A DNA stretch of 64,000 nucleotides, from positions 1 through 64,000 of IMG/VR virus record IMGVR_UViG_3300021197_001233; one strand, 5' to 3'. The stretch is from a virus. Shown here in pieces: positions 31,701-41,900 of this stretch. The notes under the pieces were generated by a model. It was given only the letters and a program-made list of their open reading frames with translations. It was not told where the DNA came from and ran no database searches. Numbering within the stretch: position 1 is the first letter of the stretch; each line of letters begins with the position of its first letter. The position numbers were made by a program, and so were the translations under genes.

Positions 31701-34700
31701 CTGTAGTAAAGCAGGGTCATATCGAAAAGCTTGTCCACGAGAACCAGCTTGGCGTGGGAGGGGATGAGATGAGCACTGGAGGGTTTGGCGATGGTGTAGA
31801 TTCCCCAGAGCTTCTTGGATTTTTGCACTTTAGGCACAATATGCGCCTTCGCGTAGGAGGTGATGGTTTTTACCCAGCCATTCAAAATACGGACCTTGGC
31901 GCGTATACTGGTGAAGGAGGAGCCCATTATGGTTTGTTGGGTCTAAAAAATAAGTACGATAAAACAAGAGCAAGGATTGTAGGGTGGATTGACAGCGGTC
32001 TGGGATATATCGGAGACAACTCTGCAAACATATACAACACAGGCGGCGTCAATCAGCCCACCAACAACCCTGATCGCTGGAATAGTGGATTTACAATCCT
32101 TGACGGTGCGGGAGGTATTGGTGGAAACCCCACGGGTGGCGAGGCCATGCTTAGATATGACGCGGGTAAGTCCTGCGCCATGGGCACTGTCAATGGGATG
32201 ATGCTGTTTACGGGGTACATAGGACCTAGAGACACGGTACTCCCCTCTAAGATTAAGGACGGGACAAAGCCCCCATTTGATCTTGATGCCCCTACACTGA
32301 TTTTTTATAACGATAGATTTAGCAACTACTTCAATAAGTTCGGTCAGGACAGCATGATGGCGTTCCTTGGGCAGTTCAACTATACGTCCCTGAGCAATGC
32401 AGGCGGGTTTACCTGGGCGCCAGGCGGCATATTCCCCAACCCTCTTACGAAATCACTGTACTATACCTCGCCGCTTGATTTAGGGCTCGGGGACCAGGGG
32501 CAAAACATTCTTGACGAGGACAACTTTCAAAACCATGATTGGAGGGATGATTATAGGGATCAGGTCGTGCGCAATCAGCCCGTCGTTGAGATTCTTGATG
32601 TAGGTGGTGGTACTGTCCTTGCCGACGAAATACGGTCTGGAGGCAGGTCCTTTAAGACTAAGGCCAATCATTCCTTTGGCATTGTGTTCTATGATGAGAG
32701 AGGTCGTGCTGGCCGCGTCAATCCGATAAAGATAGACGGGAGCAGTTCCCTGTTTGTAGAGGGGTATGACGGAAGGGACAGTGACGAATTGGCTGGTAGG
32801 GTGTCTATCAAGCTCAAGCTTGACGACGTGGTGGAGAGGGTCCCCGACTGGGCCCGTCATTATCAGATCGTATATGCTGGCAACTCCACGTACTCAAACT
32901 TTATTCAGTACTCTGCAGGGGGCGCCTTTGTTGGCACCTTCAACGAGGGGGAGGCTGAGCAGGATAGTCAAAACATATATGTGTCTTTGAACTACCTGCA
33001 GGGAAACAAGGATGTGTCGTATACCGAATCGTTCGGTGCTGTATCTCCATCTGGCACTAAGCAGATGTATGTCCACAGCCCAGGCGATAAGCTCAGGGTT
33101 ATATCATACTTTGTGTCAAACCCGATTGATGAGAATGGAGACATCACTGGGAGGGTGTACCCTAGAGACTATGAGTTTGAAATAGTAGGTGTTGAAAATC
33201 TTTCAGGCAACCCAGAGATCAACCCTCTCCGCAGAACGTTCACCGACTCCTCTGACTCCGCAGTTATGTCTGACGCGAAGACTGGTCAGTTCCTTGTCCT
33301 CAAGAATAACCCTTTTGCGGCTGGATTCTCGTATGACGATGTAAAGAATGGTGAGAATGACCCATCGTCGAACAAGCACTTCTGGAACAGTATCTGCGTA
33401 GTTGAGATATACTCGCCATCTCAAGAGGTTGCGGATGAAGAGCAGAGGCTGTACTACGAGATTGGCCAGGTGTATGACATCGGCATCTCTGACGGGAATG
33501 TTGTAAGCGGCTCTGACGGGGCCACAGTAATGGATTCTGGTAGGCCATACTACAAGACTAACCCTGTGCTTCTTGAGAAGGGGGACGTATGGTTTAGGCG
33601 AGTGCCTATGGCGGTGCCTAAGTTTGATACCGATCCAGACTCTGAGACGTTTGGTAGGTTTAGGAACTTGATTACATACGATAAGGATAACGAGGTGGGC
33701 AGCACCCCAAGGTTCCAGAACTATTTCCTTGAGACAGAGGCGTTTAACGACACCTTCTCTGGGAATGATGTACTGTCTAGAGGTAAGCCAAACATCATAG
33801 ACGACGAGTTCGGCAGAAGCAGAAAGAAGGGGTCTATCGCGTTCTCCGATAAGCACGTATACGATAAGTCCAAGCTTCGCTTCTCTTCATTTAAGGAGAA
33901 CAGCTTCAAGGACTTCCCTTCTGAGCACGGACCAATTCGGTACTTGATGGACAATTACGATTCTATCGTGATGATTCAAGAGAGAAAGACCAGTGCCATT
34001 CCAGTTGAAAGATCTATTCTCAGCACCGCCGACGGGTCAAATAGCCTCGTACAGAGCAAGGAGCCGCTCGGTGTTCAGAGCTTCTACGCTGGCGACTACG
34101 GGTGCGACAAAAACCCAGAGTCGGTAATCAGGGCTGGGGGCGCGATATACTTTGCATCGCCCAAGTCCGCCGAGGTATACCGCCTCTCTATTGGCGGCGG
34201 CATCGAGGTCATCTCATCTATCGGTCTTAAGTCAGAGTTCTACAAGACGTTTAGATATGTAAATAGCTCTGCTGGCGCTAACGAAAGAGTTTACGTACCA
34301 ACGGGTTATGACCCAGTAAATGACGAGTTCCTTATCACCATTAGAAAGGAGTCGTTTACAGCCCCTTCGGGACCTGTTGAGACCCAGGGAGTCATAGGCC
34401 CTGTGGCTGAGGACACAAATGATGATGTGTTTGGGGGTGTAGATGAAGTTATCTCAGGTTGCACATACATTGCCTCTCCTAACTTCAACCCTTTTGCTCT
34501 TGAGGATGATGGGAACTGCTTCGTTTTAGGTTGTACTGACCCCATATCTCTTAACTACACGCAATCTCCGCAGTTGGGGGTTGAGGTTATATTATGTGAT
34601 TCTGGCTCGACCACCTTGGTGGGAAAAGAGTATTATAACAATCCGTTTGATTGTGCCTGCAGATACTTTAACCCGTGCATCTTTGACGCATTCTCTTTGT

Positions 34701-36070
34701 TGCCTGACGGCAAGGTTAATTACAGCGACGTAAATGAGTTCCTTGGTCTGCTAAGTAACTCAACGTTTACTGTGCCAGATATTCCAAATGAGTATTTCCC
34801 AAATAATGCTCAGCAGCTGTTTGCCACTGGGGTTATAAACAACTTAGGCCTTGACTTTATGTGGACTGCAGGCTTGGCCGTTCAGCCACCAGCGTCTCTT
34901 GCTGGTCAGCCGTCTACATCGTGGAACTTTTCAAATGACACATTTGACAGTGTGGCATATAGATTCGCTGTCGCGGCGTACACTGAAGGTCCATCTGCTG
35001 CAGAGATGCAGGATTACTACAGCAACTCTGGAGATCCAGCGTATACAGGCAGTATTGAAGAAATTTGGGCTCAATCTCCAGACGTTGAGTGGATGGACAC
35101 TTACTGGAGAGACGTCAATGAAGACGTACCTATCTGGCAGGCATCATGGCACCAGGCCAACCACGTCACACTTAGCGGAGGTGACGATCTTTCTACCTTT
35201 AACGGGGCTCCAGAGGGTTGCGTGTACATTGGATGTACCGACAATGTGGTGCCTGCCCTGAACTACGACCCTCTTGCGGACGCTAACAACCCCTGCGGGC
35301 AATCCGTCGTCGGCCCTGGAAATGATTTATTTAGGACCCCGACAGATGAAAACGGAAATTGCCCAGACGGGCTATCTGAGTGTTGTGAGCCTGGTGAATG
35401 CTACACTCCATTTGAGTGTCTTGAATGTGGGAACCCATGTTTAGATACTCCCGTGTTCCATACGTTCCCTTGCGCGGACAACCCTGTGAGTCCGCTTATG
35501 GGCTATACTAATGTCAATCCAAATGATGATACCTATGGATTGGGTAGCTTTATAACGAGTGAGCTTGGTTCATTCCCTAACGCAGATTATACATTTACGC
35601 AGGACGCTAGCAACCCAGCGGGCATGCCTGTCGGCTCTCTGTTCGCCACAAGTCAGGCCGCCCTACAGGAGCTTAGAGACCTTGTGAGCATGCACTACCA
35701 GCAGTATCAGACCAACTGCGTGTCAGATGCGACGCAGTTTGTTGGGACTTACTACACTGAGAATGTACCATGTGACGACACCTACAACCCGCCGCCGACT
35801 GCTCCGATTGATTACTACTACTGGATTGACTGCTGTCAATACAAGTGCCAGGGTAACTATCCAACGAACGCAAGCGGGGCTATGGACAACACGGGTAACG
35901 CTGATGACTCTCTTAGAACTGAAGATTTTGTGCTTCCTCTGGGTGGTGGTACGGGTATTCCTCCATGCTACAATGGCGACTATCCATCTACAGACTATAG
36001 CGTGGGGGATCTAAACCCAGACTTTGACTACAATCCTAACGTAAGCGGTAATCAGCCACAGGACGACTAA
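28712..36070 (+). CDS. Giant tail stabilisation/muzzle-type protein, 2452 residues
   Basis: Begins MIEKKRPRKLNSSKDSRVRG, typical of tail needle-hub or stabilisation proteins (P22 gp10-like) that follow the tube gene. The body is beta-rich with many Asn, Asp and Gly. Residues 1290-1330 hold SFGIVFYDERGRAGRVNPI, a signature-like stretch, and near 1790-1860 APSGPVETQGV follows a propeller-like region (GAIYFASPKSAEVYRLSIGG). From about 1915 on there are Cys-rich modules GCTYIASPNFNPFALEDDG, GCTDPISLNYTQSP and GCVYIGCTDN, and a final Cys-rich tail. It is unusually long for this role. Confidence 0.65.
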   Translation: MIEKKRPRKLNSSKDSRVRGADEMYDALNVQVSSDYDGAGSDADGNAGGNVGVLKPAYGNSVNQYFEQFSEQSFERSSSLKVLGNVVDDENDVIYYFVWSSVPKEQGIYAYDPKGFLPDVSGNSNMIKVVYKSPLLNFPSDGFVKGDVVVIQDEGDENQKVKPVIYFTDGVNEPRSINVFLAYNKVRNRMTPGDGGVQSSNTFADDHFDQQDFIHACPKTPVHPPKAFFRNDPNSRSSNFEGISGYQFAYQYIYKGGEESALSTYSDIIIPPAYLQQGAKSSANLSQTNECVIKIPRGSVKDPASVDANGYLTGSVIADATSANSIINRYLPRNVEKIRILVREGNRGAFSVVETIPSGVDDFVTTSDGQDPRGLYTDLQYIFRNDRVKTGFSKDEANKPFDSVPQVAGAQTVASNRLMYGDYVTGYDNVDVSASATITYNSRPEDFKSIDITVRPTIDLLDQDLSVNNRRSGIYFDVDNFPADNIGLSDDSTVDVTITVRPKRNWHIYNANNSFHGSRHIGNLSPNVIEDNNTQNPGNPSTTIQPYQVSPNLASDGVDGVDGVTGEPGTFGSSRSRTNLSSNHSLDTIWGANNGVTLGPSNPKWKTVASQHDVDPNEDGTLSTSTIISGSNSEVPVRYGTSAANPFILRGRPLLFSVSIKLKSNISGSNYKKLLRDFISRAMTWDRDAVDANGDPLYPREVQFNGTFYDSNGVSPYFEILDIKNDYSYTIDEGLDGGNANSTIEDVTGGANKINVTTKGDDRKHLIVAVGNGNIVKEGANPADLRYLPPCGYFIVNRATPTFRLTSRDDIDPTATYGVLQLDLRSLNDVETLTCVPFVDADLWEDKGMKLRNVPEAGSGFGTIFNPGNAEEIAQGQSNQPRGPEGTVYWWNSGIFNSGRFSDPDNWGLRDVTVWQFQTMVIDSWWCFSKEYLVRKPIPEFLFTPLYSDYKRISNGFTSATEATAADIEGVSAGDAVGAPGDLSVDTTNNGVLRNAAVVKQGHIEKLVHENQLGVGGDEMSTGGFGDGVDSPELLGFLHFRHNMRLRVGGDGFYPAIQNTDLGAYTGEGGAHYGLLGLKNKYDKTRARIVGWIDSGLGYIGDNSANIYNTGGVNQPTNNPDRWNSGFTILDGAGGIGGNPTGGEAMLRYDAGKSCAMGTVNGMMLFTGYIGPRDTVLPSKIKDGTKPPFDLDAPTLIFYNDRFSNYFNKFGQDSMMAFLGQFNYTSLSNAGGFTWAPGGIFPNPLTKSLYYTSPLDLGLGDQGQNILDEDNFQNHDWRDDYRDQVVRNQPVVEILDVGGGTVLADEIRSGGRSFKTKANHSFGIVFYDERGRAGRVNPIKIDGSSSLFVEGYDGRDSDELAGRVSIKLKLDDVVERVPDWARHYQIVYAGNSTYSNFIQYSAGGAFVGTFNEGEAEQDSQNIYVSLNYLQGNKDVSYTESFGAVSPSGTKQMYVHSPGDKLRVISYFVSNPIDENGDITGRVYPRDYEFEIVGVENLSGNPEINPLRRTFTDSSDSAVMSDAKTGQFLVLKNNPFAAGFSYDDVKNGENDPSSNKHFWNSICVVEIYSPSQEVADEEQRLYYEIGQVYDIGISDGNVVSGSDGATVMDSGRPYYKTNPVLLEKGDVWFRRVPMAVPKFDTDPDSETFGRFRNLITYDKDNEVGSTPRFQNYFLETEAFNDTFSGNDVLSRGKPNIIDDEFGRSRKKGSIAFSDKHVYDKSKLRFSSFKENSFKDFPSEHGPIRYLMDNYDSIVMIQERKTSAIPVERSILSTADGSNSLVQSKEPLGVQSFYAGDYGCDKNPESVIRAGGAIYFASPKSAEVYRLSIGGGIEVISSIGLKSEFYKTFRYVNSSAGANERVYVPTGYDPVNDEFLITIRKESFTAPSGPVETQGVIGPVAEDTNDDVFGGVDEVISGCTYIASPNFNPFALEDDGNCFVLGCTDPISLNYTQSPQLGVEVILCDSGSTTLVGKEYYNNPFDCACRYFNPCIFDAFSLLPDGKVNYSDVNEFLGLLSNSTFTVPDIPNEYFPNNAQQLFATGVINNLGLDFMWTAGLAVQPPASLAGQPSTSWNFSNDTFDSVAYRFAVAAYTEGPSAAEMQDYYSNSGDPAYTGSIEEIWAQSPDVEWMDTYWRDVNEDVPIWQASWHQANHVTLSGGDDLSTFNGAPEGCVYIGCTDNVVPALNYDPLADANNPCGQSVVGPGNDLFRTPTDENGNCPDGLSECCEPGECYTPFECLECGNPCLDTPVFHTFPCADNPVSPLMGYTNVNPNDDTYGLGSFITSELGSFPNADYTFTQDASNPAGMPVGSLFATSQAALQELRDLVSMHYQQYQTNCVSDATQFVGTYYTENVPCDDTYNPPPTAPIDYYYWIDCCQYKCQGNYPTNASGAMDNTGNADDSLRTEDFVLPLGGGTGIPPCYNGDYPSTDYSVGDLNPDFDYNPNVSGNQPQDD

Positions 36071-36079
36071 CACGAAAAG

Positions 36080-38053
36080 ATGAAGACTTTTGCATTTAAA
36101 AACTCTCAGAAGTACTGGTCTACCAGGTACTCGTTCTCCCCTAGGAACTACTCTAGGCTAGACAGGGATATGTTTACGTCTCACCCTCAGGGATCTGATG
36201 CAATGTACATCCACGGCCCGAAGGCCACGGCGGAAAAAAACACATACTACGGAAACAAGACGTCATCGAGTGTTAAGTTTACATTTAACAACGACCCAAG
36301 CCAAAACAAGATTTACAAGAACCTATCTCTTGAGGGGTCGTTTAACGATAAAAACTTTCTAGGCACATTTAAGTCGAACGACTCTACAGATCCAGGTCAG
36401 TCTAGGGTTTCTAGTGTAAGGGGATGGAAGGAGAAAGGGGCTCATCTTCATGCCAATATAGCTAGGTCGCCAAATAGCGGGAGAGCTAACATCGTGCCTG
36501 TGGGTGTGGTAAGAAGAGTTCATCAGGCCTTCTTCCCTGAGTCTACATCTGCGCTTGGGGCTATGTGGTCGGACACTGGAAGGACTCAGTCCGAGTGGCT
36601 TAATAACGACTCTATATCCAGGGTTTTGGCTGCAGATGGTGATGGGCCGAATGGATTGGCCGCCATTTTGCCCTACGGGTTGGATAAGGCTTACATGGCC
36701 AACAGCTCGTTGCTGTTATCAGACCCAGACGCGCTCGACCCAGAAAGCTCTAAATACCTGTTTATGGAGATAGACTTTTTCCCTGGGTACAAGGACTCAT
36801 CTGGAAGTGCTAAATACATATTCGCCGCGTCTGACGATTTTGATCCGTCTACGATCTATGGCACCCCATACGACTCTGTAGAGGCGCTATTTCAGAGCGA
36901 CATCGGGCTATGTGCTTTTGCAAAAAATAAGGCTACTGGTAACTTTAAAAAGAGGAGCTACACTCCGAGCAATGATGGGGGCGAAGGGTTTACTTTTGAC
37001 CCAAGTTTTCCATACTCCATTGATTTTCAGCCCACCAAAGAGGGCCTTTTTGTTTGCTACAACGGACCTATTAGTGGTGATGAAGAGCCTGGAGGTGGCG
37101 GAGACGATCCAAATACTGAGACAGAGTTCACCTGCGCCGACATCTCTATCTCAATAGCTGACGGCACGGTTGGTCAGACTGTCACTGCCACAGCAACAGG
37201 TGCAAATATTGTGTCTATCGTCCCCCCAGAGTATGCCGAAGGCACCGCCTCCTACACTATAAACTTTAACGTTCCAGGCGGATACACAAATACAGGTGAT
37301 CCGCTCTCATGCACCGCCAACGGTGTTGGAAATGAGCAGGTGGATGATCCCGACGACTCAGGAGACAATGGCGGCACAGATGGTGGTGGCGGCACAGATG
37401 GTGGCGGGGATACGGGTGCACTCCCAACATTTACTTGCACCGATGCATTCTTCCGTGTTACACCGAATGGAATTGCAGGCACCACGGCAGAGTACAACAT
37501 TGATGAGGGCACTGTAATTGGCTCGATATCCCCCGACATCTATCAAGTGGGAACTGCAGATTATACCGCTAATATCCAGGTTCCTGATGGTTATAGCAAC
37601 TCAGGTGAACAAATAGTATGCACGGGTAGTGCGACTGCTTTTGTCGAAAACGCTGAACCCACTGCCGACCTCAACGGCGACGGCGCGGTTGCAACAAATG
37701 ACCTGCTTATCTTTTTGCAAAGTTTTGGCAGCAATGAAAGCGGTCCTGCAGACCTCAACCAAGACGGGGCGGTTGCGACGGGCGACCTCCTGATATTTTT
37801 AACAGCATTTGGGTCGATTCTCAGAAGCGATATAAGAGGTGGTGCTGGTGTCCCTGCCTTTGTGTCTGCAACAAACGCTGTTATATCCTCTGCAGACCCT
37901 ATAATCGTTTATGCTGTAACCCCAGAGAATGTAAACGGGGAGGCGGCTAGAGGCAACTACGCCGATGTAACCCTTACATTCCCAGGGTCGAATTTTGAAC
38001 TAGACATCGTAAACCTTGATTATGAACCGACTCAGCTCGATCATAGCAGATAA
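36080..38053 (+). CDS. Tail protein with tandem dockerin-like repeat, 657 residues
   Basis: Begins MKTFAFKNSQKYWSTRYSFS. KYWSTRYSFSP and YYGNKT resemble an element of crAss-like stabilisation proteins, so it probably completes the same structure as the giant upstream protein. Residues 350-520 hold two related beta repeats (TFTCTDAFFRVTPNG, YTANIQVPDGYSNSGEQ). Residues about 530-578 are two EF-hand-like dockerin repeats, DLNGDGAVATNDLLIFL and DLNQDGAVATGDLLIFL. Dockerins bind calcium and cohesin partners in secreted enzymes; in a phage tail protein this is unusual. Confidence 0.65.
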   Translation: MKTFAFKNSQKYWSTRYSFSPRNYSRLDRDMFTSHPQGSDAMYIHGPKATAEKNTYYGNKTSSSVKFTFNNDPSQNKIYKNLSLEGSFNDKNFLGTFKSNDSTDPGQSRVSSVRGWKEKGAHLHANIARSPNSGRANIVPVGVVRRVHQAFFPESTSALGAMWSDTGRTQSEWLNNDSISRVLAADGDGPNGLAAILPYGLDKAYMANSSLLLSDPDALDPESSKYLFMEIDFFPGYKDSSGSAKYIFAASDDFDPSTIYGTPYDSVEALFQSDIGLCAFAKNKATGNFKKRSYTPSNDGGEGFTFDPSFPYSIDFQPTKEGLFVCYNGPISGDEEPGGGGDDPNTETEFTCADISISIADGTVGQTVTATATGANIVSIVPPEYAEGTASYTINFNVPGGYTNTGDPLSCTANGVGNEQVDDPDDSGDNGGTDGGGGTDGGGDTGALPTFTCTDAFFRVTPNGIAGTTAEYNIDEGTVIGSISPDIYQVGTADYTANIQVPDGYSNSGEQIVCTGSATAFVENAEPTADLNGDGAVATNDLLIFLQSFGSNESGPADLNQDGAVATGDLLIFLTAFGSILRSDIRGGAGVPAFVSATNAVISSADPIIVYAVTPENVNGEAARGNYADVTLTFPGSNFELDIVNLDYEPTQLDHSR

Positions 38054-38058
38054 TTCAC

Positions 38059-38066
38059 TAATTTTG
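38059..38066 (+). promoter_or_regulatory. Late promoter -7 box
   Basis: TAATTTTG, five bases before the ATG at 38072; predicted leaderless transcript for the internal/ejection protein genes. Confidence 0.5.
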
Positions 38067-38071
38067 CAATC

Positions 38072-38992
38072 ATGAGGATAATAGGCAGCAATCCGCGCCC
38101 ACAGCCAAGGGCAAAGGCATTCAACGAAGGAACAGGATTTATGAATGCACTCAATACTGCGTTTCAGCCAGGCGCAGGCAAGACTGGAGCGGCGGGATAT
38201 GCCAGCAGTGCTCTTGGATTTTTAGGAGAGAACAAGCTTAGGCAGATGCCAAAGCTCCAGCTCCAGGCGCTCGATACTGATGTAGACAGCAAGCAAAAAA
38301 TACTTGAAAGGGCCGCTGTTATGCCAGAGATTAGCAGAATGGGCCTTAACGAGACACAACGAAAGATTGAAAAGTCTGATGAGGAGGATGCGTCTACGCT
38401 CGCCACACTCATAGAGTCTGGCATGTCTCCTGCGGAGGCAAACAATGTCCTGTCTGAGAATAGGGACAACAGAACAAGCGCTTTGATTAGTCAGCTGGGC
38501 CAGATGGATGCTTTGCAGAATCAGAGAGACATGATGCAGAAGCAGGCGACCGATGCTGCGTTTGGTGAACTTGAGGCCTCTGAGGTCGCAAGGGATCAGT
38601 TCGACATTCTTGGTCAAGAAAAGGCCAACACAGATGCAATGTTTGCGTTTGGCACGCAGTTTTCAAACCTTGAGGGGTTGATTAACCCGCAGGCTGCTGC
38701 TGACAAAAAAGAAACTACTCGTGGAGCAAAGCTTGCAGAGAGAGGATACAAGCACGGGGGAATCACTCCAGGGCCGCACGATCACGATGTGCTGAATCTT
38801 ATCATCTCACATGAGGACGGTTCGCCTGCCCTTGATGGGGACGGGGATGAGATGCATGTGACTGGTAGCGAGGCAATTATCCCAGACTACATCTTCGAGG
38901 AGCTCATGGCTGCTGCAAAGGCAGGAGATAAGAACGCTCTGTTTGAGATCTTCATGGATGAGATCGCCACAGAAGAAAGATTCCAAGTATAA
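38072..38992 (+). CDS. Probable internal virion protein, 306 residues
   Basis: Begins MRIIGSNPRPQPRAKAFNEG. A Gly/Ala-rich stretch (GAGKTGAAGYASSALGFLGE) is followed by long helices (AVMPEISRMGLNETQRKIEK, MDALQNQRDMMQKQATDAAF). The C-terminal 80 residues contain RGYKHGGITPGPHDHDVLNL and SEAIIPDYIFEELMAAAKAG, a His/Asp-rich segment also common in internal proteins of such phages. It overlaps the next gene (TAATG), and the two probably assemble together. Confidence 0.6.
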   Translation: MRIIGSNPRPQPRAKAFNEGTGFMNALNTAFQPGAGKTGAAGYASSALGFLGENKLRQMPKLQLQALDTDVDSKQKILERAAVMPEISRMGLNETQRKIEKSDEEDASTLATLIESGMSPAEANNVLSENRDNRTSALISQLGQMDALQNQRDMMQKQATDAAFGELEASEVARDQFDILGQEKANTDAMFAFGTQFSNLEGLINPQAAADKKETTRGAKLAERGYKHGGITPGPHDHDVLNLIISHEDGSPALDGDGDEMHVTGSEAIIPDYIFEELMAAAKAGDKNALFEIFMDEIATEERFQV

Positions 38993-41900
38993 TGGCAAAC
39001 GGATTTGACCCAAGGAGCCAGTTCTACAAAGCCCAGGCATCACAGGTAGCGCAGAAGAGGCAGGCACTGACATACGCTAGACAGCGTCAGGACGCTGAGG
39101 ATAGAACCAAGATCCAGAACGTAAATACGCTCTCTGGATTTAATGCTGCAAAGGTGCCTGAGGGACCGATGCGCGAGATCTACGAAGACCGCATCAGGGA
39201 CGCACAGTCGTATATGAACGGTGCTGGGTCATACGAAGGTCAAGATTACAGCGCTCTTGAGGCTGCAAATAAGATCTCTGGCCTTACCACGATGTTTAAC
39301 AAGATGTCGGCCCACAACATGGGAGATGTAGCAGAGGCACAGGCCACCTACAAGAAGGGGGCATTTGAGATTGCAGAGGATAGAGAGAGGATCAATCCAT
39401 ACGGGGACCCTAGCGGGGAGGCGGTATATGCCAACAACTCACCTGACGGATACAAGGCTAGAGTGCAAAAGCACAACAATTACTTTCAGTGGACTGGTGA
39501 GTACGACGCAAATGGAGACCCTCTTGGGTACAATATCGGCGATGACGGGCAGCCTACAGGTGAGCCCACAAGTATATTTAATATGCAGCGGTATGCCAAC
39601 CCATCAGCCTTTGAGAATGACACCGTAACGGAGCCTATCCCAGCCCTTGTAGATGTGGTTCAAGATCCTAAGCTTCAGCAGAGGATGAACACGCTTGCAA
39701 CAAGGCCCTCAACACTTGAGGAGATGAAGCAGCAGGGCATAACGGACCCTGTCAAAAGACACGAGTTTGTGGTCAATAAGGTTCTAGGTGACTACATGAG
39801 TAGCACAAATACCGACATGGAGTTTCGTGAGTCTATCATTAGGGAGCTTCAAAAGAACGGCAATGAGTTCAAGCCAGAAGAGGTCGAGGCATTTATAAAC
39901 AGCCCATTATCTAATCAGGAGCTATTGTCAGACATTCAGACTCAAGCTGCGTCCGTGCTTGCTGACCTTACGTACAACGCGCCAACCGTATCTAGCCCAT
40001 TTGAGGGTAAGTTTGAGGTTCAGGGTCGTGGCGGATCTGTAGCTGATGCGCCGTATATGGTGGAGGTCGATAGACTTAGAGAGACGGTTGAGGTTGCTGG
40101 AGGCGAGAACCTTCCAGGCACATCAAATAGCTACACAATTAACGGGGTAGGGTTCGACCAAACAAACGGGGATATCCTTATACCGATTACCTATACGGAG
40201 GCAGAGGAGATTGACGATGAGCTTAGAGGGGTTGGCGTTGAGGCTGGTGAAATAACTAGAAATCAAACACTTAGGATTCCTAAGGGTAATACAGATCTGG
40301 CAGATCCATTGGCTCTTGAGGCATATAGGAACCTCCCTCCATCCGAGCAGCAAAGAATTGCAACAGAAATAAGTTTAGGTTTTTCTGAGTCAGACGAAAA
40401 CATTAGACGTGAGCTAGAGGCTCAGCAGGCTCAATCTGCGGATTCACCACAAACTCCATCCCCTACGCCAGAGCCTCGGCAGGAGGAGACTCTTGACATC
40501 GAGGAGATTCCGCTTGAAGAGGATAACCTTGATGAGGGTGTAGATGGCAGACCGCTTACACCTCTTGCAGCTATTCCAGAAGAGGACGCAGAGCTTGTGG
40601 CACAGGCTAATGCAGCCATGAATGATCCATTGATGCAGTCTGGTGACAACTACGGCCCAGAGGTGGTGGCTGCCACAGAAACATTAAGAGATCCGCAGGC
40701 CCCAGACTCAGCAAGAGAAAGGGCTAGAAATGTTCTCACGAATGCTGCTGCACAGAGAGACCAAAGGGCCGCTGGACCTGAGCGTAGAGAGCGCTCTGCG
40801 TTCGAGTCTGATACCGAGGGGGTCGAACCTCAGGTTCTAGAGCAGTACTACAATAACGTGCAGCCTAGAGAGTACGGTCTTTACCCTCTCCCCGAGGGGG
40901 CTAATATCAGGGGCGATCAGGTCGTAATGGACGGTCAGGTTGTGGGTAGCTACGAAAGCAGAATGAATCCCAACACTGGTGAATATGTCACGGGCATGAG
41001 GCCTATGGCTGTTGAGCCGCAGAGTGCTGCTGCAAGGCAGGCTGGTGAGGCGGTATCTAATATCGCTTCCAATGTGTCTGACTTCGCTGCAGACGTAAGG
41101 GACAATGCTGGAGGCAACTTTAGACGCGCCTATGACGAGGCAGTTAGCGCTCTTTCAAATACAGGCAGCGCTCTGATGAATTTCATTCGAGGCGGCGGTC
41201 CCACTCAAGAAAATGTTGATAGACAAAGGTTTGAGGCGGCAAGAGAGAGGCAGAGACTAGAGGAAGAGCAGCCTGCAGTGTCAGTGCCAGACACAGGAAC
41301 TGTGGCTACACCTGAGCCAACTAGGGGTCGTGGGGACGTAGTAGACAACATCCCAGTTAGACCAGAGCCAGGATCTCCCAGACAGGCACAGGCTGAGGGT
41401 GAGCTCAGGGAGAGGCTTGAGGCCGAAGAGGACCGTCTCATTGAAGAGCAGGGCGTGACTATGGCTACACCTATTGAAAAGGGTGGCGTTGCTTTTGGAT
41501 CTAGAGAAGAAAGAAAAGACGCTAAGAGAGAGGTCAGGACTCAGGCATTCTCTAATGCTGTTGATTTGTTCAAAAAGCTTAACGCGCCATTCCCTGTTGT
41601 TGCCGCATCACAATTTGTTCAGGAGAGCGAGCAGGGCATATCTGACCTCGTTCAAGACACAAATAATGGTTTTGGCATTAAGTACAACGAGCGCGTTGCT
41701 AAGAAGTTCAAGGAGCGCGGTATTGACGCTAGAAAGTCGGATAGGACCTATCGGGACTCAACAGAGGCTAGAACTGGGGCAGCAGACCCGAATGCATACT
41801 ACTTCTCATTCCCCAGCGTAGAGGAGGGATTTAAGGCCTATCTAGCATTTATAGAGTTGAACCCAAGATATGGAGAGGCCCTTGATTCTGGATCTGAAAT

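Noticed and set aside
34306-34545. Leftward and rightward short frames inside the 2452-residue gene
   Set aside because: The long frame is continuous with consistent codon use; internal frames have no separate promoter or plausible product.
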